Source: an uncultured Eubacteriales bacterium
Lineage (GTDB): Bacteria; Bacillota; Clostridia; Christensenellales; CAG-138
NCBI GenBank assembly: GCA_900544965.1
Contig: UQXE01000022.1
Coordinates: 1 to 34,403, forward strand
Reading direction: 5' to 3'
DNA: 34,403 bases
The position numbers and the translations under genes were made by a program. Below the pieces are notes generated by a model. The model made no database searches and was not told where the DNA came from. It saw only the letters and a list, made by a program, of their open reading frames with translations. This document shows positions 16,442 to 24,142 of this stretch, one piece after another. How positions within the stretch are numbered: position 1 is the stretch's first letter; each line of letters opens with the position of its first letter.

Positions 16442-16819
16442 TCATTTTATAATTTGTTCCATGCCAAGGAAGATACGTATAACCGAATCCGACTCGTTGG
16501 CTAACCTTATCATGATCCTGCCTGTATCGTCCCGCCAACGCCGCATCAAAGCGTCAACCGGTACAATGCCGCAAAATATATCTGTACATATGATGATTTT
16601 ATCCTTCATTGCCTCAATGTTTTCATCAATGTAAGCGGCAGGGTCTATTCCAGCCTTGAGCTGGTTTAGAATAAGCCTGTCCAGTCCATAGATTACCTTT
16701 TTGCAAAAATCAATTCTACTTTTATTTTCACAATAAAATATATTATCATCGCTAAGTAAATACCGATCCGTTGCATATTTCAGTTTTCCCTGATATGCCC
16801 CTCCAACTATTAAGATCAT
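16442..16819 (-). CDS. Short CobU-like protein, possibly degenerate
   Basis: A 125-residue protein whose ends match CobU. The N-terminus MILIVGGAYQGKLKYA resembles the CobU P-loop region, but the residue after GK is Leu, not Ser/Thr. The C-terminal half, CTDIFCGIVPVDALMRRWRD then TGRIMIRLANESDSVIRIFLG, matches the canonical CobU segment usually written NEVGxGIVP...RxFRDxxG...LA. The middle region with the GMP-accepting histidine is missing. The ATG at 16819 follows GGGAG; an upstream TTG is less likely. It lies between cobS and the phosphatase gene, on the same transcript. It could be an accessory subunit, a regulator, or a decaying duplicate. Confidence 0.72.
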   Translation of the reverse strand: MILIVGGAYQGKLKYATDRYLLSDDNIFYCENKSRIDFCKKVIYGLDRLILNQLKAGIDPAAYIDENIEAMKDKIIICTDIFCGIVPVDALMRRWRDDTGRIMIRLANESDSVIRIFLGMEQIIK

Positions 16820-16855
16820 TTTATCTCCCTTCAAAATTGCCCCTATTACGTGTCG

Positions 16856-17608
16856 TTATCCAATCAGCGCAAGCGAAACAACGCCGCACAGTTCGCCAAG
16901 AGTCATTGAAAAACCAGCTATGTCGCCCCCCATGCCCTTTAAGCTGCTCTTTGCGTAAAACAGCGCAGTCACGTATCCGGCAAGTGCGGAACCAATGGGA
17001 ATCAGTCCCTTTATACCGCATACGAGCCAAGAAAGACATGCCGCCGATGCTAAAAACACAGCCAGAATAACCAGGTAACCAGCTATTCCCTTCCTGCTCA
17101 AATTGAAGTACCCGCCTTCTTCTAATGGTTTACAGATAAATATAGCATATGACGAGCAGCATCTTGTCGCAACCGGTATTGTGAATAACGATACAATCGA
17201 AAGCTTTGAAAAAGTAATTGACGACGCAGCGCCAAAATATATCATCAGGACAATGGCAAGCGTTATAACTGCAAAAGCGCCAACCCTTGAATCCTTAAGA
17301 ATCCTTCTGCGTTCTTCAAGCGTTCTCCACGAAAAAATTGCGTCCGATGTATCCATTAGGCCATCTAGATGTATGCATCCTGACATTACATTTGGTATTG
17401 CAACCAGCAGGGCTCCTCCCAGCAGGCTGGGCATATTGACCAAGTTTATTATCCACACGCCTAAGGCCCACAGCCCTCCTATTATGGCGCCCGCCACAGG
17501 AAGCAGCGCAAGCTGCATGCCCCTTGCGTTATCGTCCCATCTGCATGGTAAAGGAATCACGGTAAACATGGTCAGCGCCATCGACAAACCGCTTATGAAT
17601 TTCCTCAC
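16856..17608 (-). CDS. cobS: CobS, adenosylcobinamide-GDP ribazoletransferase (cobalamin synthase)
   Basis: Membrane enzyme that joins adenosylcobinamide-GDP with alpha-ribazole (or its phosphate) to make adenosylcobalamin. The 250-residue length and several hydrophobic segments fit. Family residues are seen in CIHLDGLMDTSDAIFS near residue 75-90, the acidic motif thought to bind metal and substrate, and in LKDSRVGAFAVITLAI. The GTG start overlaps the cobU TGA stop by four bases, with GGAGG seven bases upstream, so translation is coupled. Confidence 0.94.
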   Translation of the reverse strand: MRKFISGLSMALTMFTVIPLPCRWDDNARGMQLALLPVAGAIIGGLWALGVWIINLVNMPSLLGGALLVAIPNVMSGCIHLDGLMDTSDAIFSWRTLEERRRILKDSRVGAFAVITLAIVLMIYFGAASSITFSKLSIVSLFTIPVATRCCSSYAIFICKPLEEGGYFNLSRKGIAGYLVILAVFLASAACLSWLVCGIKGLIPIGSALAGYVTALFYAKSSLKGMGGDIAGFSMTLGELCGVVSLALIG

Positions 17609-18162
17609 ACCGTACCCTCCTGTATTAAAGATGTAAGCGTTCCTTTATGAAACGTAGCGCAGCCGTTACACAACTCAATTACCGCATCGCATAACTGAGC
17701 CATGCGCCTGTCTACAGCGGCCAGCGCGCTCATATACATATCCGTGTATCCGTTGAAAAGCTCGGCATTTGAATATATGTAATCTGAAACCATAACTACA
17801 TCCTTCACTCTACTGAGTACGAACTCAAGCCCCTCCGTTACGCGCACGCAGGCGGAACCATCAGCGCGCCCTGAGCCAAACATCTCATTGGCCATCAAAG
17901 CGGTTATGCTGTCTATTAACAGCACGCTTTCGCGAGGCACTTTGTCAATGCATTGCTGAATGCCAGTATATATTTCAAGCGTTGCGAATCCAAGTCCTTC
18001 CCTTTCAGATCTATGCCGCCTGATCCTGTCCACGTCCTCGTCGTCCGACGGGCTCATGGTTGCCACATAATACATTGGACGGCCAGCTGATAGTGATATA
18101 GCGGCATTCAATGCAAAAGTTGACTTTCCGTTTTTACAGCCTCCTGTAATATAAACGTTCAT
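17605..18162 (-). CDS. cobU: CobU, adenosylcobinamide kinase / phosphate guanylyltransferase
   Basis: Bifunctional enzyme that phosphorylates adenosylcobinamide and attaches GMP from GTP. The P-loop GGCKNGKSTFA is at the N-terminus. The guanylylated histidine is likely in IRRHRSERE near residue 50, followed by VLLIDSITALMANEMFG. The C-terminal third differs from textbook CobU: VSDYIYSNAELFNGYTDMY replaces the canonical NEVGxGIVP segment, which instead appears in the short paralogue two genes downstream. The 185-residue length is normal. A GGAG site lies seven bases before the ATG. It starts 21 bases after the cobT stop. Confidence 0.9.
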   Translation of the reverse strand: MNVYITGGCKNGKSTFALNAAISLSAGRPMYYVATMSPSDDEDVDRIRRHRSEREGLGFATLEIYTGIQQCIDKVPRESVLLIDSITALMANEMFGSGRADGSACVRVTEGLEFVLSRVKDVVMVSDYIYSNAELFNGYTDMYMSALAAVDRRMAQLCDAVIELCNGCATFHKGTLTSLIQEGTV

Positions 18163-18183
18163 AGTGATGCTCCAAAAAAGTAA

Positions 18184-19281
18184 TTATATAGTAAAACAAT
18201 CCCCGTCCTTAATGTTTTCCAAATAATCATCGGCAATGTTTCCTTCTGAAAATGTGGCCATATTATTTATAATACAGCAGGCGGCCTGGAGCAGCATAAA
18301 GCCCAGCGGGCATCCGCTCCCCTCCCCCAGCCTCATGCCAAGGTTCAGCGGCGCGCTTAGACCAATCGCGTTCTCAGCCACCGCGTAACCTCTTTCATAA
18401 GAAGTGTGGGACGCGAACATATATTCCTTTGAAAGCGGGGCGAGTTTATACGCGACAAGCGCGGCAATCATACTTATGTACCCGTCTATTACAACAGGAA
18501 TCCTGTTATGGGCACAGCCAATGTATATACCTGCCATAGCGGCGATATCCAACCCTCCCAGTTTTGCCAATACGTCGATAGGATCGTCAACATTTGGCAT
18601 ATTATTATTGATTGCGTCCGCGATTACCTTTTTTTTGTTTTCATAGCCTTCATCCGTTATTCCACACCCTTTTCCGGTGATTTCGTCAACGCAAATCCCT
18701 GTTATTGCTGAAAGCACAGCGCTGGAGGTTGTAGTGTTGCCAATACCCATCTCCCCCACGCCGACAAGCCTAACTCCATCCTCCGCAGCTACGCCGGCGC
18801 GCTCTATTCCGACAAGTATCGCGTTTATAGCGTCATCATATGACATGGCGGGGCCGTATCTTATATTATTTGTGCCATGCATCAGCTTTCTGTCTATTAC
18901 GCCATCTATTATTGTGTACGAGTCAATGCCTACGTCCACTATTTCAAGCTCAGAGCCAAATTCCTTCGCAAGCACCGCAACCCCGGTTATCCCCTTAGCC
19001 ATGTTTGCCGTCTGCATAAGTGTAACGGATTTTGGCGCGCTGGAAACGCCCTCCATAACAACGCCGTTATCCGCGGCCATAACTATTATGCGGCGTTTAT
19101 CAATTTTGTTTTTTATATTTCCTGTTATACCTGCCATCCTGGCAGCCATGTCCTCTAGCACTCCCAAGCTTCCGGGCGGCTTGGCCAGCTCATTCAGCCT
19201 GTCCCATGCTGATCTTTGTACAGCTTTGTCGGCCCCTTTGATTTCTCTTATGTGTGAATTTAGCCTTTCAAGACCATCCAT
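18184..19281 (-). CDS. cobT: CobT, nicotinate-nucleotide--dimethylbenzimidazole phosphoribosyltransferase
   Basis: Makes alpha-ribazole phosphate from nicotinate mononucleotide and a lower-ligand base such as dimethylbenzimidazole. Family parts include PPGSLGVLEDMA near the N-terminus, MAADNGVVMEGVSSAPKSVT, GVGEMGIGNTTTSSAV, and LGMRLGEGSGCPLG with the catalytic glutamate. The 365-residue length is standard. I start it at the ATG at 19281, six bases after GGAGG; an upstream in-frame TTG lacks a site. It is first in the operon, with a near-consensus promoter and a leader of about 100 nt that holds no recognisable B12 riboswitch. Confidence 0.95.
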   Translation of the reverse strand: MDGLERLNSHIREIKGADKAVQRSAWDRLNELAKPPGSLGVLEDMAARMAGITGNIKNKIDKRRIIVMAADNGVVMEGVSSAPKSVTLMQTANMAKGITGVAVLAKEFGSELEIVDVGIDSYTIIDGVIDRKLMHGTNNIRYGPAMSYDDAINAILVGIERAGVAAEDGVRLVGVGEMGIGNTTTSSAVLSAITGICVDEITGKGCGITDEGYENKKKVIADAINNNMPNVDDPIDVLAKLGGLDIAAMAGIYIGCAHNRIPVVIDGYISMIAALVAYKLAPLSKEYMFASHTSYERGYAVAENAIGLSAPLNLGMRLGEGSGCPLGFMLLQAACCIINNMATFSEGNIADDYLENIKDGDCFTI

Positions 19282-19295
19282 GCGAGTCCTCCAAA

Positions 19296-19452
19296 TTATC
19301 AAGTATTTTTACCCAAATTATTTTATTGCATTTGTCCATACTTATCAACGATAATATTAATTAATATAAAGTTTCATTTTTTACATAATAGAATAAATTA
19401 AAATTTTTGTCAATATATGGTAACAAATGTATTTTATCAATTACATTGATAA
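19296..19452. promoter_or_regulatory. Four copies of TTATCAA/TTGATAA in the cobT-RHH divergent region (candidate operators)
   Basis: The heptamer TTATCAA is at 19296-19302, 19342-19348 and 19434-19440, and its complement TTGATAA at 19446-19452. The last pair forms an inverted repeat with a 5-base gap, overlapping the -35 box of the downstream RHH gene. The copy at 19342 continues as TTATC-AAC-GATAA, a small palindrome inside the cobT leader. The site at 19296 is close to the cobT ribosome binding site. The RHH protein at 19509 is the natural candidate binder. Confidence 0.55.
19385..19413 (-). promoter_or_regulatory. Sigma-A promoter of the cob operon
   Basis: Minus-strand perfect TTGACA (19413-19408), 17 bases, then TATTAT (19390-19385). 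The start near 19378 gives a leader of about 97 nt before the cobT ATG, well under the usual size of a cobalamin riboswitch. Confidence 0.8.
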
Positions 19453-19474
19453 ATAATAGAGTCTATGATATAAT
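19446..19474 (+). promoter_or_regulatory. Sigma-A promoter of the second RHH gene
   Basis: TTGATA, 17-base spacer, perfect TATAAT. The start is near 19481, 28 nt before the ATG. The -35 box is the right arm of the inverted repeat TTATCAA-N5-TTGATAA, so a bound dimer would block polymerase. Confidence 0.8.
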
Positions 19475-19508
19475 GCAATCACAATTCTTATTTTGAGGTG
19501 AATCAATT

Positions 19509-19697
19509 ATGTCTTACAAACTCACGATAAAACGTATTCCACAAACCCATAGCAAACCTACAAAGGTAGTATCGTTAAGAATACCCGTATGTCTTATAAC
19601 AAAAATAAACGAGGTTTCCAGATGCGCAAATACCTCAAGAAATGAAATAATCAGCCGGATGATCGAGTATTCGATTAAGGAAATGCACTTGAATTGA
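19509..19697 (+). CDS. Ribbon-helix-helix DNA-binding protein, candidate cob regulator
   Basis: A 62-residue protein with the RHH layout: strand TKVVSLRIPVC, helix LITKINEVSRCA, turn NTSRNEII, helix SRMIEYSIKEMHL. It aligns along its length with the RHH protein at 15401 (LTIKR/LKITRK; VVSLRIP/VISVRLK; TSRNEII/RSRNKLI; MIEYSIKE/LLEYAIDA). GAGGTG lies eight bases before the ATG. It diverges from the cobT operon, and an inverted repeat covers its own promoter, so autorepression and control of the cob operon are plausible. No toxin partner follows. Function is inferred from fold and position only. Confidence 0.82.
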   Translation: MSYKLTIKRIPQTHSKPTKVVSLRIPVCLITKINEVSRCANTSRNEIISRMIEYSIKEMHLN

Positions 19698-19839
19698 TAT
19701 AGCCTATATGGCATTATGACCTCATCCAATATGCAAATATTCTGCACATTTAAGCTTCATTCCTATAACTATTGTAAAATGCGGCCGCTATCAGTTTATG
19801 ATTAAAACGTTAACATAATGGATACGGATAGAAGCTTAA

Positions 19840-20676
19840 TCATTGTACTGTTTCAAGCACGCATTTTACCGCTTCTCTGCATTCGTCACAGGCGCTTATA
19901 CCTGTCCATATCCTAAATGCCCCGTAAGCCTGTTCCAGAAGCATGCCCAGGCCGTTTTCGCAACGCAGTCCAATTTCCCTTGCTAAACGAACCAGCAAAG
20001 TTTCACGTGGTTTATATACCATGTCCAGCACCAACGCATTCTTGTTCAGCATTCCCAAGGCTGCTTCGTCGTCAAAATCGGACTGGCCCTCCATTCCAAT
20101 GGGAGTAGCATTGATAAACAATCCGGCATTTTTACATGCGCTGGACATATCCCTCCAACCATAGGCTTCGGACCGGCACCCCCAGCTTTCGATGAGCGTT
20201 GACAACCGGTGGGCTTGTTCATGCCTTCTCGCTACTATGGACACGCTATTGGCAACAGCGGCCAACGCATACGCAGCTGCCCTGGCGGCTCCTCCGGCCC
20301 CCAGAATAACCGCGCGTATATCTTTAACGCAGTAGCCCGTGGACATTATCGCCCCTAGCATGCCACCTCCATCCGTGTTATAGCCTATCAAAGCATCGTC
20401 TTGGTTTATTACTACATTGACGCTGCCAATCTCAGATGCGTTCACCGATATCCAATCAAGGTATCTTATTATTTCCCGCTTATGGGGCATTGTACATGTA
20501 AACCCGCTTAAGCTATTCGTTTTTATAATATCCTTTATATACCTCAACTCGCTCCTTTTGACCCGTATTGAAACAAATCCGGCATTGATGCCATAATAAT
20601 CAAATATGGTGTTATATATCGCTGGCGATAGGCTATGCCTTACAGGATCACCAATAATTGCATACTGTTTCTTCAT
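19840..20676 (-). CDS. aroE: Shikimate dehydrogenase AroE
   Basis: Reduces 3-dehydroshikimate to shikimate with NADPH in aromatic amino acid synthesis. The substrate site is in GDPVRHSLSPAIYN and CTMPHKREI (catalytic Lys), followed by YNTDGGGM. The Rossmann glycine motif is LGAGGAARAAAYAL, and NATPIGM and the C-terminal GLGMLLEQA are also conserved. The 278-residue length is typical. The ATG at 20676 follows AAAGGAAG; a GTG five codons upstream is inside that site and is rejected. It diverges from aroQ, the preceding pathway step, with 92 bases between. Confidence 0.94.
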   Translation of the reverse strand: MKKQYAIIGDPVRHSLSPAIYNTIFDYYGINAGFVSIRVKRSELRYIKDIIKTNSLSGFTCTMPHKREIIRYLDWISVNASEIGSVNVVINQDDALIGYNTDGGGMLGAIMSTGYCVKDIRAVILGAGGAARAAAYALAAVANSVSIVARRHEQAHRLSTLIESWGCRSEAYGWRDMSSACKNAGLFINATPIGMEGQSDFDDEAALGMLNKNALVLDMVYKPRETLLVRLAREIGLRCENGLGMLLEQAYGAFRIWTGISACDECREAVKCVLETVQ

Positions 20677-20708
20677 CTTACTTCCTTTCACGACTTAAAA
20701 AGCTATGT

Positions 20709-20714
20709 TATAAT
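20709..20714 (+). promoter_or_regulatory. -10 box of the aroQ promoter
   Basis: A perfect TATAAT lies 55 bases before the aroQ ATG; the -35 region is weak. It lies in the short aroE-aroQ divergent gap, so the two genes may share control. Confidence 0.5.
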
Positions 20715-20768
20715 TCGCTTAAAGGCGGCAAAACAATATCGTATTCGACGCCAAATAAGGAGGATACC

Positions 20769-21203
20769 ATGCATATACTTTTATTAAACGGTCCAAATCT
20801 TAATCTTACCGGCGTAAGAGAGCAAGACGTCTATGGTTCAACCACACTTGCCGAGATAGAAAAACTTCTGACAGCCCGAGCCAGTGATTTTGGCATAGAC
20901 GTCACCTGCATCCAGAGTAACTGCGAGGGCGCTCTCATCGACGCCCTTCACAACGCGATGAATCAATGTGATGGAGTGATCTTAAACCCCGGAGCGCTTT
21001 CGCACTATTCCTATGCGCTGCGCGACGCAATAGCGGCGAGCAACCTGCCGGCCATAGAGGTCCATATGAGCAATATCAGCGCCCGGGAACCGTTTCGCTC
21101 AACATCTGTATTGACTCCTGTATGTAAAGGAAGTATAGTAGGCTTGGGATACAGGGGTTATCTATTAGCTCTTGAGTATTTCGCCTCCATATATAAATTA
21201 TAA
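20769..21203 (+). CDS. aroQ: Type II 3-dehydroquinate dehydratase AroQ
   Basis: Converts 3-dehydroquinate to 3-dehydroshikimate. The 144 residues match the type II family: N-terminal LLNGPNLNLTGVREQDVYG with the catalytic tyrosine, SNCEGALIDALH, NPGALSHYSYALRDAI, and EVHMSNISAREPFR with the catalytic histidine. The start is the ATG at 20769, after AAGGAGG; a longer frame upstream runs into the aroE promoter and is not coding. The iron alcohol dehydrogenase follows after 12 bases, so they are cotranscribed. Confidence 0.96.
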   Translation: MHILLLNGPNLNLTGVREQDVYGSTTLAEIEKLLTARASDFGIDVTCIQSNCEGALIDALHNAMNQCDGVILNPGALSHYSYALRDAIAASNLPAIEVHMSNISAREPFRSTSVLTPVCKGSIVGLGYRGYLLALEYFASIYKL

Positions 21204-21215
21204 GGAATAAGCGCT

Positions 21216-22304
21216 ATGAATTTCAATTACCATCTTCCAACAAAAGTGTTTTTTGGGGAGGATTCCGTTAAAAAAAACGCTTCGGCGCTGGCTCTTGGCG
21301 AGCGGGCATATATTGTAACGGGTAAAACCTCCGGAAAGGCGAGCGGGGCGGTTGGCGACGTAACGACTGCTTTAAGGGATCTTAAAATCCCGTATGAAAT
21401 ATTTGAAGGGATACAGAACAACCCTGATGTAGAGCAATGCAGGAGTATCGGCGGCCTTGCCCGCGGCTTCAAGGCTGATTTTATAATTGGTATCGGCGGG
21501 GGATCCCCGCTCGACGCGTCAAAAGCGGTCGCTGTATTTGCTGCAAATGATATACCGGCACAAGAGGTATTTAATTACGGATATAAAAATGGAGTATTGC
21601 CTATCGCGGCTATTCCCACAACATCTGGCACTGGCAGCGAGGTTACCCAGTATTCCGTGATGACATGGCACAAAATCCGGTCAAAGCGTTCATTCGGCGG
21701 GGAGCTCACCTTTCCCCGCGTTGCATTGCTTGATCCAAAATATACCGATTCGCTTTCGCTCAATTCTACCAGATACACTGCCATGGACGCGTTTACGCAT
21801 TGCTTTGAAAGCATGATTTCCATTAAGGCTTCGCCGTTTACGGACGCGGACAACATGTATGCGCTCAACTTGTTCGGGCAATGTATGGGAGCGCTCGAAT
21901 CCGGCGAGGTTAGCGGCCTAAGGGAAAGCTTGATGCTGATCTCCCTGATTGGAGGCTCTACAATAGCCCAGACAGGAACTACGCTCATGCATGCCATGGG
22001 ATATCCGCTTACATATTTTTACGACATACCCCATGGATTGGCAAACGCAATGGTCATGCCAGCCTACATGAGGGTTGTGGAAAAATTCAGACCCGCCAGG
22101 CTCGAAGCCGCGCTTTCGTCATTGGGATTCAAGTATGGCGATGTTATTGATTATCTCAATAGAAATTACCCTGTAACCATTGCTCCTTGCGCGGATGAGC
22201 TTAGGCTGTGGTCGGAGCAGACCCTGCAGCAGGCGTCCGTGAAAAATACCGGCCTTCAGCTTGATGCTGACGAAATGTATCAGATTTTCAAAAGCATTTT
22301 CTAA
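21216..22304 (+). CDS. Iron-containing alcohol dehydrogenase
   Basis: NAD(P)-dependent group III dehydrogenase. The cofactor region has GIGGGSPLDASKAVA and the family signature TTSGTGSEVTQYSVM. Metal ligands are visible as Asp/His in MDAFTHCFE, then His in TLMHAMGYPLTYFYDIPHG, two histidines 14 residues apart. The 362-residue length is slightly short of the 380 or so usual. Related proteins act on butanol, propanediol or lactaldehyde; the substrate is not readable from sequence. It lies behind aroQ in one unit, an unusual pairing with no obvious pathway logic. Confidence 0.92.
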   Translation: MNFNYHLPTKVFFGEDSVKKNASALALGERAYIVTGKTSGKASGAVGDVTTALRDLKIPYEIFEGIQNNPDVEQCRSIGGLARGFKADFIIGIGGGSPLDASKAVAVFAANDIPAQEVFNYGYKNGVLPIAAIPTTSGTGSEVTQYSVMTWHKIRSKRSFGGELTFPRVALLDPKYTDSLSLNSTRYTAMDAFTHCFESMISIKASPFTDADNMYALNLFGQCMGALESGEVSGLRESLMLISLIGGSTIAQTGTTLMHAMGYPLTYFYDIPHGLANAMVMPAYMRVVEKFRPARLEAALSSLGFKYGDVIDYLNRNYPVTIAPCADELRLWSEQTLQQASVKNTGLQLDADEMYQIFKSIF

Positions 22305-22343
22305 CGAAAGCACTTAAAACTTGTGTTGGTCTTATCTAGCTTA

Positions 22344-22382
22344 TAACGATCCTATTGACTGCCGTTGCCAATAGGATCGTTA
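22344..22382. terminator. Strong hairpin between convergent genes
   Basis: A perfect 14-bp stem with an 11-base loop lies between the dehydrogenase stop and the pckA stop on the opposite strand. It lacks a U-tract on either strand but is well placed as a bidirectional terminator. Confidence 0.65.
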
Positions 22383-22399
22383 CTAGCAGCCATATCGCG

Positions 22400-23977
22400 T
22401 CAATTAAAGCTTCTCGGACCAGCTTTTATTATATTTTCCGGCATATTGTTATATTTTTCGAAGTTTTTAGCAAAACGCTCCGCAAGCATCCTAGCCTTTT
22501 GGTCGTAAGCATCCTTATCCTTCCACATCAGCCTGGGGTTTAATACCTCGTCGGGCACGTTTTTGCAGGTCAGCGGGACGTTAATATTAAATACCGGATC
22601 AAGTTCATATCGGCAGCCTTCCAGCTCCCCGCTTAAAGCCGCGGAAACCATGGCTCTTGTATACTTAAGGCTTATACGCTTTCCAACCCCATAGGGCCCT
22701 CCGCTCCAGCCGGTGTTTATTAAGTATACATTGGTTTCATGTTCAGTTATACGCTTGCCCAAAAGCTCCGCATACACCGAAGGATGCAGCGGCAGGAAGG
22801 GCGCGGCAAAACACGTTGAGAACGTTGCCTGGGGTTCGATTATCCCCCTCTCTGTTCCCGCCAGCTTTGACGTATAGCCTGATACAAAATGATACATCGC
22901 CATGTCCTTATCAAGCTTAGAGATGGGAGGAAGCACTCCGAAGGCATCGGCGGTTAAAAAAATAACGGTTTTAGGATGCCCGCCAATCCCCGAAGCAACG
23001 CAGTTTGGTATATATGTCACGGGATATCCTACGCGTGTGTTCTCCGTAAGGCTCGCGTTGGCATAGTCAAGCTCCCTTGTCTCCTCATCCATTATAACGT
23101 TTTCAACAAGGGCGCCGAACTTAATAGCGTTCCATATCTGGGGTTCGTACTCCTTACTGAGGTTGATACACTTCGCGTAACACCCCCCTTCGAAGTTGAA
23201 AATCCCCTCGTCTGACCAGCCGTGCTCATCATCGCCAATGAGCATGCGAGACGGATCCGCTGAAAGCGTGGTCTTACCTGTTCCTGAAAGTCCAAAGAAC
23301 AGGGCGCTGCCCCCATCCTCACCCATATTAGCGGAACAGTGCATAGGAAATACGCCCTTTTTGGGGAGAAGATAGTTCATTACCGAGAAGACGCTTTTCT
23401 TAATTTCGCCCGCATACCTGCTGCCCGCAATAAGCACGCGGCGCTTTTCAAAGTCCACTATAATGGCGGCCTCCGAGTGGACGCCGTCTACCTCGGGGAT
23501 GCACTTAAAACCTGGCGCGGCTATTATTGTAAATCCAGGTTCAAAATTCTCTAGCTCTTGTGCACTGGGACGGACGAGCAACTGATGAATGAATAGGTTT
23601 TGGCTGGCCAGCTCATTCACTACCCTTACTGAAAGCGCATAGGCCGGATCAGCACCCGCATATCCGTCAAATACGAATATATCCCGTCCCTGAAGATAGC
23701 TTACCATGCGGTTGTAGATGGCATCAGCTTTCACGCTTGATATAGGCCTGTTAATATTGCCCCAGTCTATATCATCGTGCACCGCTGGGACGTCGACAAC
23801 AAACCTGTCGTCGGGAGACCGTCCCGTATATTTTCCAGTATTTACGACCAGCGCACCCGAAGAGTTCAATTTCCCTTCGCCCCGTTCCAGAGCCTTTTCA
23901 ACCAATATAGCAGGCGAGGCATTGCGGTATACTGTCCTTGGCGATATGATGCCGAGCGATTCAATATAGTCCTTCAT
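22400..23977 (-). CDS. pckA: ATP-dependent phosphoenolpyruvate carboxykinase
   Basis: Interconverts oxaloacetate plus ATP with PEP, CO2 and ADP; in anaerobes it can run in either direction. The P-loop is FGLSGTGKTTLSADP near residue 230, followed by IGDDEHGWSD and FNFEGGCYAK with metal and substrate residues. SAYSTRYAGEIKKSVF-like sequence (here AGSRYAGEIKKSVFSVMNYL, 20 residues) and YLINTGWSGGPYGVGKRI are conserved. The length of 525 is typical. Two in-frame ATGs lie six bases apart; the second, at 23977, has AAAGGAA at proper spacing. A good sigma-A promoter lies upstream. Confidence 0.97.
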   Translation of the reverse strand: MKDYIESLGIISPRTVYRNASPAILVEKALERGEGKLNSSGALVVNTGKYTGRSPDDRFVVDVPAVHDDIDWGNINRPISSVKADAIYNRMVSYLQGRDIFVFDGYAGADPAYALSVRVVNELASQNLFIHQLLVRPSAQELENFEPGFTIIAAPGFKCIPEVDGVHSEAAIIVDFEKRRVLIAGSRYAGEIKKSVFSVMNYLLPKKGVFPMHCSANMGEDGGSALFFGLSGTGKTTLSADPSRMLIGDDEHGWSDEGIFNFEGGCYAKCINLSKEYEPQIWNAIKFGALVENVIMDEETRELDYANASLTENTRVGYPVTYIPNCVASGIGGHPKTVIFLTADAFGVLPPISKLDKDMAMYHFVSGYTSKLAGTERGIIEPQATFSTCFAAPFLPLHPSVYAELLGKRITEHETNVYLINTGWSGGPYGVGKRISLKYTRAMVSAALSGELEGCRYELDPVFNINVPLTCKNVPDEVLNPRLMWKDKDAYDQKARMLAERFAKNFEKYNNMPENIIKAGPRSFN

Positions 23978-24036
23978 GGCCATTTCCTTTCATTTGTTGT
24001 CAGGTGTTTTAATATGTATTATTGATCGATATGTAA

Positions 24037-24065
24037 ATTATATCCCACAGCTTCTATGTTTACAA
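24037..24065 (-). promoter_or_regulatory. Sigma-A promoter of pckA
   Basis: Minus-strand TTGTAA, 17-base spacer, TATAAT. Transcription would start near 24030, giving a leader of about 53 nt. Confidence 0.72.
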
Positions 24066-24142
24066 GCTTTGCCGTCCATTATAAGTCAAATTATTTATTA
24101 AAATTTTCCTTGAAATTTATCGATTCCTACTTTTATAAAATA

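Noticed and set aside
20658..21203. Longer aroQ frame beginning at 20658
   Set aside because: It overlaps the aroE start and the aroQ -10 box. The type II dehydratase family begins at the ATG at 20769, which has AAGGAGG.
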